From assembly GCA_003013855.2 (NCBI GenBank), contig ML058588.1, positions 558,001-622,000 of the forward strand: DNA of 64,000 nucleotides, written 5' to 3'. Below are positions 43,570 through 56,900 of this stretch, one piece after another. Numbering within the stretch: position 1 is the first letter of the stretch; each line of letters starts with the position of its first letter. The notes beneath the pieces are model-generated. The model was given only the letters and a program-made list of their open reading frames with translations. It did not search any database and was not told the DNA's origin. Position numbers and translations under genes: made by a program. The DNA comes from Liriodendron chinense. Its lineage: Eukaryota > Streptophyta > Magnoliopsida > Magnoliales > Magnoliaceae.

Positions 43570-45175
43570 AAACATCTCTAAGGTGGGGCCCACATGATGA
43601 ACAACCCATATTGAAGGTGGGTTTCCACATCAAGGTGGGCCCGCATAATGCATAGTCACATCGAAGGTGGGCCCCGCATGATGAACGCCCACATCAAAGG
43701 TGGGACCTACATGATGGATGGGGGCATTGAAGGTGAGATCACATGATGGAAGGTTGACATCAAAGGTAGGCCCACATGATGAACAACCCATATTGAAGGT
43801 TGGGCCCCACATGATTGACGGTGAACACCAAAGGTGGGACCCACATGATGGATGACCCACATTCCCCGCATGACGAATGGACTATCCACATCAAGTGGGC
43901 CTCATATGATGGACGGTTCATAGCAAAGGTGGGACCCACATGATGGATGGTGGACATTGAATGTGGAACCACATGATGGATAGTGGACATTGAATGTGGA
44001 ACCACATGATGGAAGATTGACATTAAATGTGGGACCACATGATGAATGACCCATATTGAAGGTTGGGCCCCGCATGATGGATGGTCCATAGCAAAGGTGG
44101 GACCTACATGATGGATGGTGGACATCAAACGTGGGTCCCACATGATGGACTATCCACATCAAGTGGGCCCCACATGATAGATGGTCCACAACAAAGGTGA
44201 GACCCACATGATGGATGGTGGACATTGAATGTGGGACCACATGATAGAAGGTTGACATTAAAGGTGGGCCTACATGATGAATGACCCATATTGAAGGTTG
44301 GACCCCACATGATGGACAATCCACAGCCAAGTTGGGACCTACATGATGGATGGTGGACATCAAATGGATCCCACATGATGGACTACCTACTTGATGTGGA
44401 CCCCACATGATAGTGGTCCACAACAAAGGTAGGACCCACATGATGGATGGTAGACGTCAAAGATAGGCCCCTCATAATGAATTACTCATATTGAAGTGGG
44501 GCCCCACATCAAGGTGGGCCCACGTAATGAAAGGTTCACATCAAACATAGGCCCCGTATGATAGATGGCTCACATCAAAGTGTGGCCCAACATGACGAAA
44601 CATGCACATCAAGTAGGTCCCATTTAAATGGCAGTCCACGTCAAAGGTGGGATCCACACGATGGATGATGGTAATTGAAGGTGGGCCCACATGATGGTCA
44701 GTTGATATCAAAGATGGGCTCACATGATGAACGGCCCATAATGAGGTGGGGCCCCACACAAAGAATGGTCCACATCAAGGTGGGCCCACAAAATTGTCGA
44801 AGTGGGCTTCACATGATGGATGGCTCAGGTAAAAGTGTGGCCCCTCGTAATGGACGGTTGACATCAAGTGGGCCCCACCTAATGGACGGTCCACATCCTA
44901 GGTCTCTCACGATGGATGACCCATATCCAAAGTGGGCCATATGATGGATGATCCATATAGAAGGTGCACCTCACACAATAAATGGTATATCAAAACTCGG
45001 CCTCACATGATGACAATACACTTCAAAGGTAAGGCCCACACTATGGACACATCAAATGTGGATTCCATGTGATGGTGATGGTTAGTGGACATTGAGGAGC
45101 CCCACATAAAGGACAATTAGCATTGATGTTGGGTCCCACATGATGGACGGTCCACCCAAACAACCATTTGGATTG
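43570..45175. repeat. Degenerate tandem array of a GTGGGCCCACATGATGGA unit
   Basis: A unit of roughly 33-40 bp, built from AAGGTGGGCCCACATGATGG and ATGGTCCACATC with variants, recurs several dozen times over 1.6 kb. Higher-order repetition is also visible, for example near 43917-44110 compared with 44150-44350. The open frames across it on the minus strand (repeating HHVGPTF and PSCG) are by-products of the repeat, not genes. Confidence 0.9.
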
Positions 45176-45372
45176 CTCTTATATTTAAGTTATTGTAATC
45201 TTTAAAAATGACATCAATTACCCTTAAAAAAGCTTTTATTTAAAAGTTTTACCAAACATGCTTATTTTAAATAAGTTTTTTTTTTATTTTTTGGAGATTT
45301 TACCAAATGGGTTTATTTAAAACAAGAGCTAGAACAAAAAAACCTTATTAAAGTAGCTCTTATTAAAAAAGT

Positions 45373-46386
45373 TGATGTAGGATGCCCTAATGATGATGTA
45401 TGCTCATGAACATATGTAATCCAGTGGAAATAATTAGCAATAATAATCCAAAATTCAGCATCTACCATCATAAATTAAGAAAATCATAAAAGAAGCATGC
45501 AATAGAGCGGGCCATCATCACAACCACAAAGTAAGAAATTCAAATAATGCATAGGTTAGATCCGGCGTGGGCTGGAACCTCCCGATCTTGCATGGTCATA
45601 ACTAAATCAAACAATGGGGTTCACTAGTCCGAAAGATGAAAGGATTTCTCGAATTAGGGAATTGGAAGTTTGAGAAATTAGGGTTTTGATTCAATTCTCA
45701 AACTTAGAATTCGAGGATTGGGAAATAATATAAATAGAAAGAGAAGGAAGAAGAAGTTTACCTTAGATGAACATCAGAAGAGCATAAGAAGCAAAAAGAA
45801 GAAGAGGATTAGGGAAGAAGATGAAGTTCCATGAAACGGAGAGAGGAAGGAGGCAACCCAAAAAGCTTTCTTCTCATTAATCAAAAACTAAACTCGTGTT
45901 TAGGGTTTAACTTACTTAAATAGATACTAAGAAATAAATAAAATACTAAAATACTCTCAATGTTTAAGTAAAAAAACTAAACGAAAAAAAATAATCCGCG
46001 TGGTGGTCGGACGCCCAGTGACCAGTTGGTCGGGCGCCCGATGAGGATAAAAAACGTCCAGAAAGCAAAACCCAAAATTGATGAATTTCGGGGGCTCAGT
46101 GACTTTGTGGTCGGGCGCCCGACAACAGTAAAAACTATCCGGTGGACTTTTCTTTATCTTGTGCTAATTTCGAGCGCCCAATGACCAATGGCCGGGCGCC
46201 CGACGACCCTCAATCAGGTCTCCCTCATCCTGCAACATGTGTCTTCCCGATGTGGGGTCTTCTATGTGCCCAACCATGTGTGTAGGGTCTTCAATGTTCC
46301 TTCAATGGTTGCCAAGCCACAAGGAAGATGTTTGTGGCGTGGGTTTTCTTCATTGATAGACTTTGAAGGGTCTTGTGTCCTCATCA
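45373..46386 (-). mobile_element. Solo LTR, family P (copy B, inverted)
   Basis: Plus-strand sequence starts TGATGTAGGATGCCCTAAT and ends GTGTCCTCATCA, the reverse complement of copy A at 17950-18956. The flanks are AAAGT and AAAGC, a 5-bp duplication with one mismatch. It carries the same three pairs of GC palindromes (about 46005-46205). It is inserted in the PIF-like element. Confidence 0.88.
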
Positions 46387-48061
46387 AAAGCTCTTATTGA
46401 ATTAGAGTAGAGATGCCAAATGCCCCCTTAGTCTACTTAGAAGTTCAGATTGTTCGAAGGAGAGCTTGCAAAGAGCTTTTTGAGGAATAAAATTAATAAG
46501 CTCATTGCTGGATGGAAGTCCAAATTTGCAGCCTGGTAAGTTAGTCCTTCGGCACATCTGTCAGCCTTGCGATTGTCTAAATCGATTTTTAAAAGGTTGG
46601 AAAGGATGGTTACTAATTTTTTACAGGGGGAGATCTGAATTTGGCCCAAAAAAACTCATTGGATTGGTTGGGATCAAGGATGCAAACCAGTGTTGGAAGG
46701 AAGCTTGGGCATTCTTCTGATTTGAATGTTCAGCAAAGCTTCAATATCATAATGGATGGTCCAAAATAATCCACTCCAAGTATATGCATGCTTCTAATTT
46801 AGGCAGACATGCATTAGTTGTTTGGAAAACAATTTTGCACATATAAAATGATGCTTGGAATACTGTTAATTGGTGGGTTTTCAAACTGATTCATGGGTGG
46901 CAGATGGCTTGTTGATTGACATGATCGAAAGTAGGGATGATTTTAACATGTCAGTGAAAATTAATGATCTCTTGCAATAGAATGGCAAATGGAATTAGGA
47001 GGCAGCTGGGGAACAAAAATCAGATGCAGTCTGTGTTGGTTACTTCGAGCCTGATTTTTATATCTATGGAACCAGACATATATTAGTGTGGAAACCTTCA
47101 GCTAATTGCACGTTTTTTGTTAAATCTGCTGGGGAAGCGTAGAGGAATTCAAATAGCTTTGTCATATGGTGATTCCATTAAAGAATTTTGGCGTTTGGTT
47201 GGAAACTGTTGAATGTTGTTTCTGTGGATGGTACGGTTCAAAGGAAAAGTGTGACTTCGATGTCAAAATGTTCTTGGTGCTTTAATTCAAGCAGAAGTTG
47301 AGGACAAAACTCATCTTATTCTTCTTATTCTTTTTCTTTTAATTTTTTTAATTAGCATTGAAGGTTAGCTGTAAAGGTTTGGAACTCGTTTTCTCATATT
47401 TGAAAGAACTTGTTTTCTTGGATTTGAGGTATTCCGGTGACTCTGTACTCAAAGAGAATTAATCAGCAAATGTTACTTTGATTTGCAAAAGCTTCATTTT
47501 CTAATCAAATACCAGACAGTTATCAGCATGATTCCCACTTTTATCTTCTGGGAAATTAAGCAGGAACGAAGGCGTATATTGTCACGCCCTGAAATTCAGA
47601 ACCCGAGTACAATAACCCAAAGCCCAAGTTCCAGGGTGTGAATTTAAAATTCGAGCATAGATTCCTTGAAATTCCATCCCACATATTATATATCTAAAAT
47701 AAATCCCCAAATATAAAATTTCTTTTCCACTAATATCTTATTACATTGAATTTTACAAATAGAATAGATCAACAACGGTTGGCGTTTGAGTAACACGTGA
47801 CCATCTGAATACTCTGCTCTGTCTACGTCTTTTCCTTCTTGAAAACCTGCAAGAACTGTGGTGATTTTGGTGAGCTAAAAGCCCAGTGAGGTCATTTCCA
47901 TCACAGGTAATATCCCAGTTAATAAGAGATAGAATGCGAATCATCAATGGATAGAATTGTGAGTAATATATGAGGATAATGTTATGATTGATACACTTTA
48001 TGGTTTATTATCAATAGAACATGATTATCATGATGTCATGTATGTCATGATACGTGTGAGA

Positions 48062-48360
48062 GCAATAAACGTCTAGGAACTCGTTGCCACTAAACATTAG
48101 GAACCTGTCGCAAATCAACCATGCTCACCTAACCGGTACAACGAGGTGGCAAATCAACCATGCACGCCAGTGGGCAAATCAACCATGCACCACTGATCCA
48201 ACCGAGCAAATCAACCATGCTCAATAAGTGAAACGACCAGAACTCGCTGCCACTGAACATTAGGAACCTGTCGCAAATCAACCATGCTCACCTAACCGGT
48301 ACAGCGAGGCGGCAAATCAACCATGCACGCCAAGAGTCAAATCAACCATGCTCCTGTTCT
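48062..48360. repeat. CAAATCAACCATGC motif array
   Basis: The motif GCAAATCAACCATGC (with close variants) occurs seven times within 300 bp. A longer 96-bp segment (ACTCG..TGCCACT through CATGCACGCC) is itself duplicated with a period of about 162 bp. Confidence 0.92.
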
Positions 48361-49079
48361 GTCGCAGTGTATAAATGTATGTATGTCATGAGTTATGGAA
48401 GCACTCTTCAAGCATACAATGCATATCAACTCAAGTCCAATCACACCATGCATGTGTTATTTTCATTCAGATAATTAATTCTTTAACTAATTTTAGTCAT
48501 TATTGATCAAGGGATTTGAGAAGATCATTGCGTAAGGTTTAATGCGTTGACGCTTAGCTAAGGTTGTTCCAAGAGTTATGTATTACATATTATTTAAACT
48601 TAAGTTGTTGTCGATCAGTAAATTTAAGAATAATGTTACGTGGAATCTTGAGAATACTACGTGTTTTTAGGGTTACATGTTGATGACATCATATGTAAGA
48701 AATCCTAAATCGATTTGTCGTAGAATTCTGACATGTTCATTAAAAAGGAAAACTTGAGAAAATTAATTCAATAGGAAAAGGATAATTATTGACATGAGAA
48801 CTTTCAAGGATATAGAGATAGGAGATGGATGGATCCCTTACCTAGGATTCCATGACATGGAAGAAAGCGTAAAAGTATGCCTAAAATCCTAACTAGAGAA
48901 TGAGACTTTATAAATTGAACGTAAACAGAGGAGAACACTATAGAAAAATTAACGAAGAAAGTTACGTGAGATGAATCACTCACCTGTGATGTACGATAGG
49001 CTCTATACAAGCCCAAACCTGAATATGGGTTGGCTCAGCGAGTCGCTGAGTGAGTCGACTCGGTTTGGATGTCTAGAAA

Positions 49080-49305
49080 AGAAGGTCTTTCTTCTCTCAT
49101 CTTTCTTTCTCCTTTTTCTTCCTTCTTTCTTCTTCTTTTCTTCTTATTTTCTTTTCTCTTCTTTTCTTCTTCTTCTTTTCTTCTTCTTTTCTTCTTTCTT
49201 CTTCTTTCTTGCTGCCCCAGCAAGAGCCATACGGCAGTAACGCCAACAACAGCAGCACGTATGCTGCCCCCCCCCCCTCTCTCTTCTATCTCTCTCTTAC
49301 TCACC

Positions 49306-49355
<50 letters not shown>

Positions 49356-49360
49356 TCTCC
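49080..49360. repeat. CTT-rich and (CT)n simple sequence
   Basis: TTC/CTT-rich tract at 49085-49215 and a pure (CT) run of about 21 units at 49311-49352. Long open frames here on both strands are compositional artefacts. Confidence 0.95.
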
Positions 49361-50987
49361 CTCTCTCTTTCTTCCTTTCTTCTTTCTCTCTTGCTGGAGG
49401 GGAGTCCAGCAGTGCTACCAGTGCTGTGGCGCAGCAACAACAAGGCCACAGCACTCCACCTCCATCTCTCGCTCTCTCTCTCTCCGCCTCTCCCTCTAAC
49501 GCCCCACTCTTCTCTCTCTCCCTCTCTCACCGCTTATCTCTCTCTCTTGTCTTTCTTAGAAGATAGAAGTGGGCCAATGGGGACCTTATATAGCTATCAG
49601 GAGGGTGGAGAGGCATTGAAGGTGCGAACGTACAAGGAACATCCTAGTTCTAGTTGGAGAAGGTCACCGACCGAGTTTCGAAGTTTCTTTACATAAGTAA
49701 TCCGTTGGAAACCTAGGTGGGGTCCACACGAAGGTTTGGAAGAGGCCTGGCCCACCCATGCATCGCAGATATGTCGATCTTGGAGTTTCTTGCATCTAAG
49801 GGTCAGTTTTGGGAAGCTGCGGTGGACCGTACGATCGCCCAAACACAATGATGTCACCTACCTCCTACGTCCGTACGAGGGACACACCAGATGGACGGAA
49901 TGGATCAGCTTATGGGGTCCACAGTGATGAACGGTGTGGGCCACAAACAACAGCAACGGTGACGCTGCCGCTGTTCAGCGTCCGAAACGGAATCAATGTC
50001 CGCGTGCGCGTGAAACACGGTCAACGCGCGTTTGACCCGCGTGGCCGGCCGCTGTACTGTACACGTGGGCCCCACCTCGATGTATATGAAAAATCCACTC
50101 CAATCATCAGATAGGCCACGTTATTTTAGGGTATGATACCAAAAATGAGGCAGATCCGAGTTCAGATGGCCCACTTATGGCCCGATTTTCGATTAGAGCC
50201 TTTGTAGGATGATCAGAGGGTTGAAATTTGACATGTATGGTTGGATCATGTCTTAGAACTAATATATAGAGTTTCGCGTGAAAATGATTTCCAGAAATCA
50301 TAAAACTTGCAATTGGTCCTATAACTTAAGTTGACTAATGGTACTTTCCTAGTACTTGTAGATTTATAAGTTTTACGAAGTCTGCCACTTCCATACTATC
50401 CTAGGGTTCCTGTTGAGCAATTTTAATGAAGGAGCCATACCATAATTTCTTACGGATTAATTAATATTAATTTATTTATATTAAATTTATTTAATTTCTT
50501 AAATAGTTAACCAATTTATAATTTAAATTATTCTAAAATCTTAGGGTGTTACAACCACATCCGAGCAGGCTCATAGGGCTAAGAAATCACTGGTCTAAGG
50601 ATATATCTTGCGATGGACACAATGTACGGTTCTTATTTATGGACAAACATGTGTACAGGGAAATGTACGGCGGTTTACATTGCTCGCGTAATTCGGAATC
50701 GAAGTGGACGGTTAGATCTTCTAGTCTAGTAACGACAAACTATTCTAACGGTCGGTCTGTCGACTTAACTAAGTGCACTAAGTTTTTTCAGAGGCCTAAC
50801 AAGTTGTCTAGGACATGTATAAAATGTATACATGTGTGTATGTGTGTGAACAATACACCTTAGAATATAATTTCTCATATGTGAACACGCACTCGTGTAC
50901 TTACTCGTGCGCCCAAGTTTTTGGGGTATTACATATATAAAGGGGTATTCAGTCATCCAGTTCTCAAACAATGAAATTAAAGTTGAT

Positions 50988-51117
50988 TTTTTTTTTTCTT
51001 TTCTTTTTTACACACACACACTCCACAGTAGCCTTTTTATACCATAACGGGTACCTGAACACATGACCTCATGTTGAAACTCCCAAGAGTCTACCACTGA
51101 GGCATGAATAAGGACCC
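50988..51117 (-). mobile_element. Decayed SINE copy
   Basis: On the minus strand, ATGCCTCAGTGGTAGACTC (box A) and GAGTTTCAACATGAGGTC align with the SINE at 4358-4527. The second box has drifted to TGTTCAGGTACCCG, and an A-rich tail (T run at 50988-51010 on plus) follows. Confidence 0.65.
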
Positions 51118-52122
51118 AGTGATTTGTTGGTGTTAATTTCCATGATTAAAGCAATTTTGCGAAATGATTATATCACTTTTATTCAGGCATTCAGCGAGGC
51201 CAACAGTGCGGTGAATCGGGCTTGTGATTCTCGAGCTCATACCCGTCCAGGCAGCCTGCCACCTGTCTCTGCGTGTAAACTGCAGCCAGACTTCTTCCTG
51301 TAGCCCGCAACAAGCTTCTCTCCACACGTAGCCCCATCACCCTTTCCCTCGATCTCTTTCTCCATTCTTCTCTCCACATGCATTGGGCCACCCTTTCCCT
51401 CCAGATGTATCCTTCCCCAATCTCTCTGTCTCCATTCTTCTCTCCACATGGATTGCACGCACCAAACCCACAGTAACAATAATAGAGGGTTGACATGAGA
51501 TATATAGCACCTGTCCACATTCAGCTGAAAAACGGCTCAAAATTGGCGACGAGGATATTCAAATCTAGGGTAGCTTTTCAACATGGCAATGGTCTGCATT
51601 ACTTCCCTGCAACAGCATTGTAGACAGATATTTGATAAATGATGGTGCCTCTTCCTTTACCAAATGGTCTTCTCAGAAGTCTATTCAAGGCAACCAAAGT
51701 ACTTACCTCCTTTTTCCTAACCATTGTTTTCATGTACCTCACTGTATAATATAAAGAAATACAAACCTGAGGAAGTAGAACACCATCAGAGATTATAGCC
51801 ATGAATAAGGTTTAGAAATATTCATCCTTCTAATCAAAAATGAATTTATTCCTGGCCTAAGCCGTCATGGAAAATGTCATGAATCCCGAGTACCAAGAAC
51901 TTGAATACAAAAGGAGATAACAAATGCATATCCTCAGAACACATCCATGATTTTAAACACACAGAATGGAAAAAGAAGGAGACAGTCAGATATGTACAGT
52001 GGCTGTCCAAATGAACAAACGAGAGCATTTCCCGGGATGCAGTAAATTTTTGGACATCCTCGGTGATTTCCCTGACATCAAGAGTTCCGCAAGTGCGATC
52101 TAAGCAAAACGCCTTCCATGGG
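51118..52122. other. 3' flank of the peptidase gene
   Basis: No gene. 51300-51460 carries an imperfect duplication of CTCCATTCTTCTCTCCACATG. The segment next to 52122 is probably 3' untranslated sequence of the peptidase. Confidence 0.5.
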
Positions 52123-53883
52123 TCATGAAAGTGCTAACATATTCTGCCCTGCCTGAGGGTCATAGATGGTGTCGGATATTTTAGGAGGCGGCCAGTACCG
52201 AAGCACGGATCTGCCGACAATGTTCTTGACAGGAAGCGGCCCCCTGAAAATGAGTGCAGTTACGTCCGTCAGTAAGATCATATAATAGGCATTGCCGGAA
52301 ACCACAAAATATCAACAATTGCCACTAGAAATTTGATGATGAACGGATACACACTGACACCAAACACACCTGTCTCACCACTAACCATGCCCATCCTTTC
52401 TTTGGTTACAAAAATACTAAAGATCTTTGCTGATAAGCCCACATGCATGTACCAGCCAGCTCATGTTTACCTCACGCATGTACCAGCATGGGTTCATTGG
52501 TACTACATCCAATACATTTACCAGATGGATGCCAATATTCAGATTGTTTTTGCTCAAGAATCAGGTCAGTATATCCATCAGGTTGGCTACACTTTAACAA
52601 ATGGATGGCTGAGGAAAACTTGGCTGATTTTCTTTTTTTCCTTTGTTAAACCCATCCAACTATTTTTCAGTGAGAAATCTACAGAGTTAGACCCACCCAA
52701 TGGATGGCTTGTATGCTGCGCCTGTTGGCCATGCTAGCATATTAGGTGGCATGTAAGTGGTATTCCTCGTACATGTGAGCTTAACAAAACTCCAATACCA
52801 AATATTCTACAGTAATATAACCAAAAATAGAAACTGCGAGTGTATTTAGCAGTCAGAGACTGTGTAAATAGCAGTTAGCTATCTTTCATAACACGTTTTC
52901 GTAGTACTTCTATACATCTTTGTATCAGACAAACAAATTTCAGTGGTTTGTGGTCACCAGACATACCAATCATGAGAATCATAACTGTTGTTGCGGTTGT
53001 CCCCCATCACAAACACATAGCCTTCAGGCACAAGCTGCACATACAACAAGAGATAACAGGCAATCAGTGACAAAAATTAACTCATATGCTTCGTACAACA
53101 GAGTTAATTGTTATCAATTTAGAACTCAGATATCTTTGAGATTTTAATTACAACTAGATTTTGTCTCAATGTCTTTTAACCTCGATGAAATCCCTGGGCA
53201 GGTCACTCCAAGCTGGTCCAACACTTGAGGTCAACATGACATTGTCTGGAATGTATCAAATATTGGTCTAACCAGTTGACCAAGAAGTTTAGATGGAGGA
53301 ACCACCCAACCCAGATGGCTGGACCAGGTTAGCCAGATGGCTCAAATGGTTCACTTCCTAGAACAGGTTTCTGTGACACCTGTTTCGTTGGCAGCACGAC
53401 TTTAAAAGTCAATTATGATATGACTATGTTGGCCGTATTGCAACCGCATCAGCCACCACCGTATGAGATATGGGGATGAACTGGACCATTACAAAAAGGG
53501 GCCATGTGAGCCATATTGGCCAATACAGTCAGCATTGGCATATGCTGCCATAACAGCACCATTCAATCCCCCCCTCCCCCCCCAAGCTTTGTCTCTTTTT
53601 TACACTTCTTTCTTCATTTCAACCTTGGAGAAAGCTTATAAACTCATTTTATACTAGATCTAGGCCTACTCTGCAGATCAAAACACAAATTTAGTAGACC
53701 TTTGTTTCCATTTTTTTCCATATAGTTTTCATTGTATTTCACTGTAATTGGCCCTAATCCACCAAATCATGCTTGATTTGTATTCAATTAGGGTTTATTT
53801 GGTTGACTCTCAAGATTCTCAAGTCAAGCTGATAGAAAATGTTCTTATCAAAGAATGGTGTCATGCACCATTGGATAAATGTT

Positions 53884-53919
<36 letters not shown>

Positions 53920-56900
53920 ACAAAAGAATAAGAAGATGTATATTCTGGTGTTTTACATTTTCTCCTATTTTCATGATAATTTTTCAAAGAAAAGGGGGAT
54001 AAAACAAAAAAAACAAAAAAATTTGGCCAACACAGTCCAACACGCCCCATATCAATACTGGTATTAAAAAACATGAAGATAGGTCTGGTCCAACCATCTG
54101 GGCTGGTCTGAGTATACCAATATCAGTTTCACCTTTCAAGCAAGCTTTTTTAAAATGACTTGCTTGAAATGCAAACTATGTTAACCTTATGATGAAATGG
54201 CTTTCAAGCAGCATGCTGATGGTCATCTAATTAAAGGTTATAATTATCTTATTTCTTGGGGCCAGGAAGTGGGACCTCTACTGGTCATAAATTTTGATTA
54301 ACCTATAAGATGCAAGGCATAGGGCAAGGCAGAGATTCACATGCTATTTGAACTCGCTTAAAAGAGAGGTCTCCCATCCACCTAAATACCTCCATGCAAT
54401 GTTAAATGCAATTTCTTTTGATGGGCTTACCATGAAATTCTTTACCTCATGCTACACTTTGCAGCTCTTTCTTAATAGAAGGCATGGATGTCCTATAAGA
54501 ATAATGTCTTATTACTGTAAGTGCCACAATTCCAATCTATCCACCATGTTGGAAATCATCCTCCCTGGTTTCTAACACCTCTAAATGTAAATAAGTTAGA
54601 CACATTACGGTGGTATGATTGCTGCGCCCATCATACATGTTAGGTCAAAGGATCAGTTACAAGAACTCAGCAACAGTTCCAAAGCATTTCAGCTCATCAG
54701 TTTTTTTTATTTTTATTTTCTTATCAAATCTGCACAGAACCATTGCTTCCTGAATTCCCATGAACGATCTACTTTCTTTTCTGTTCTTTTTTTCAAAATC
54801 ATTGAGAAAAGCTGAAAATTCTTGCCACATTTGAAGTTATGTATATTGTTAAGTTCAAAAGGAGAACTTACCACAGGATCCATTTCGTATGCAAGGGGCT
54901 CTAAAATGAAATCTTCATCTTGGATGACTCCATTCACCATCAATTTTCCATCACGGACCTATCAAAAGGCAAAACACATGCATGTCCAATGCTTAGCATT
55001 AGAAAATGAAGTACAGAATCAAATACATATTGAATCATTCTTGATAAATGACAGTGATAAAAAAAATAGCTGGAGGGGAAACTCACTTCGACACAGTCCC
55101 CTGCCTTGGCAACAACTCTTTTGATAAAGACGTCACCTGAACTGAAACCCTTATCCTGCACATAGTGGTATCATGATTATAATCATAGGGTCCTAGTCAT
55201 GTATATCATTCCATTGGCATCAACTGCTACTTAAGACATATTGCAGTATGAGATAAAAAAACACACCTGCAAGACAGGAGGAGCCTTGAAAAGCACTATG
55301 TCTGTGACATCAGGCTCTTTAAAATAGTAAGAAACCTGTAAAGTTTATAAGGCAACACAAAAGATCAGCTCCAAGATATTAAAGGAAAAAAATCTCATGC
55401 GGATGAGCAAGATCTACATGATTCTGGAAGATAAAAGCATCAAGCAATCTAAGCAAGTGTCTAGAGCTTTAAAGTTACTGCCTGCAGCTCAATGGAGTAG
55501 TACTACTAATTCTTTTTCACTCTTCTACTCCAGGAAACGTCAACCAGATGACGATGGTAGAGTGACCTTAACATCAATAAAAAGCAACCATGTGAACTTT
55601 TAACTGTTTGATAATTTGACAAAAAAAGGGAGAAAAATCAAGGCATTATATATGTGACTGCAGGTGCATGTGGTCACAGTACTATGTATATGAAAAACCA
55701 AACATTATAGAGCAATTACAAAGCCCCAAAAGAGAAGGGTAAAAAAAGGAGAAGAAAAGGAGGAACAAGCATGTGTATTCAGAAGAATAGATCTTCTTAA
55801 CTGTTACTCAAAAGGTCTGTAAATATGGTATTGAAGGCTTACTAATATCAATAATAAAGCATGGAAACTGAAAAAGTTACTTCCTGAAAGGTATTAAGAC
55901 TACTTATTTGTATCTCAAGCCTACCATTGCCCAGTTAATTCAGCACAATTTTGTTCATGCACCATCCAGAAAATCATGTGGTCTTCTCATTACAAACAAT
56001 GTGTTTACCAATAATTAATCAGTTATAAATTGCTAGATCATCATCCTTTTCAGTACTAGAAAAGCCAAGTTATATGCTCTGTACACCAACCTATCCATCA
56101 GTTGCAGTGCTAGAAACGGATGCCTAAGTGACAAACAAAGAGGTGTCAGAAATAACTCCTAAAAGTAACAAAGATAGGGTGGAAAAAGCTTCAAATAATG
56201 GCGGTAACTTGAAATAACTTTATTCATTGCCATTCTAACGATATCAAATATTTTTATTAAACGACAATGATCTCTCTTAATTCTTGGGATTGAAAAACAG
56301 GCAAGCATGCATGAAGCTCTTTTTTTCTGAATAAGGCATGAATCTAAAGCATTATTTCCCATGAACAACTATGTTATATGGGTTTCTATCTAATCTTGAC
56401 CAGTAAATACGCTGGAAGAGAGAAAAATAGTTAACAAAATTCAGGTAGAAATTATTCGAATATGTTACCTTCTCTGCCAAAATGCGGTCCCCCACATCAA
56501 AAGTCGGATACATCGAGAGTGAAGGAATTGACCTCGGCTCAGCCAAGAAAGACCTATATAACAATGTAACGGTCACTGCAGTAAAAACAGTCTTCGCATC
56601 GTCGGAACTGAAGTTCAACCACCTCCCAAACCAACAATTCCTTCCACAATCTTTCTGTTCCAACCGATTCATATTCACCCTCGAGCTTTCATTATCTACA
56701 ACATCACCAGAACCTGTTCCCCCTTTATCAACGGTATTCCTTCCAGATCCCTGGAAGAACTCATTACAGGGAAGCCACTTCATCCCTTGGAAAAATGGAA
56801 TGAAGGAGGACGGCTTGAGCATCGACGAAGAAGAAATCCCAAAAATCCCCATACCAGTGGATCCCGATCCCAACCCCGAAAACTTCATCATCGACATCAA

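Larger units (their letters stand above)
43295..46427. mobile_element. PIF/Harbinger-like TIR element with internal tandem array
   Basis: TIRs are AGGGGCGTTTGGCAAATCTA at the left and GATGCCAAATGCCCCC at the right, with TTA on both sides (43292-43294 and 46428-46430), consistent with a PIF/Harbinger 3-bp duplication. Subterminal AATAAGCTCTTATT palindromes occur at both ends. The interior holds a 1.6-kb tandem array and a later solo LTR; no transposase is visible. Confidence 0.7.
41640..47560 (+). mobile_element. Decayed LINE split by a PIF-like element
   Basis: Plus-strand remains of LINE ORF2. Endonuclease-like VGSCFTWSNSQSGNNCIWTRL lies at 41936-42000. RT-region fragments up to LLFAYETILFLKE near 43085 correspond to the FADDTILF box, altered. 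After a 3.1-kb interruption, INKLIAGWKSKFAAW near 46497 and later fragments (KPVLEGSLGI-like, near 46690) continue the thumb and linker region. Stops and frameshifts are numerous. The insertion at 43295-46427 separates the two parts. Boundaries are approximate. Confidence 0.7.
47580..50933. mobile_element. 3.35-kb solo LTR or LARD-like element
   Basis: Starts TGTCACGCCCTGAAATTC and ends TTTTTGGGGTATTACA, with perfect TATAT duplications at 47575-47579 and 50934-50938. TG...CA ends and a 5-bp duplication point to an LTR. A second LTR-like end, TAGGGTGTTACA, occurs internally near 50542. No retrotransposon protein is found. Inside lie a tandem motif array (48062-48360), CTT/CT-rich low complexity (49080-49360) and a GGGCCCAC half-arm (50060-50180). 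Confidence 0.7.

Noticed and set aside
43630..44441. Repetitive protein frames with HHVGPTF and PSCG units on the minus strand
   Set aside because: These are translations of a degenerate tandem DNA array. Adjacent frames are equally open and no start or promoter context is seen.
43570..45175. CRISPR-like repeat array
   Set aside because: The units are contiguous and degenerate with no unique spacers of constant length, and the sequence is plant nuclear DNA.
49069..49566. Long open frame rich in Leu, Ser and Phe
   Set aside because: It is entirely composed of CTT and CT simple repeats inside a transposon; the opposite strand is equally open with Arg and Glu.
51191..51540. Overlapping minus-strand frames with MWREEW and EKEIEGKG repeats
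   Set aside because: They come from an imperfect duplication of CTCCATTCTTCTCTCCACATG and are open in several frames, so they are not genes.
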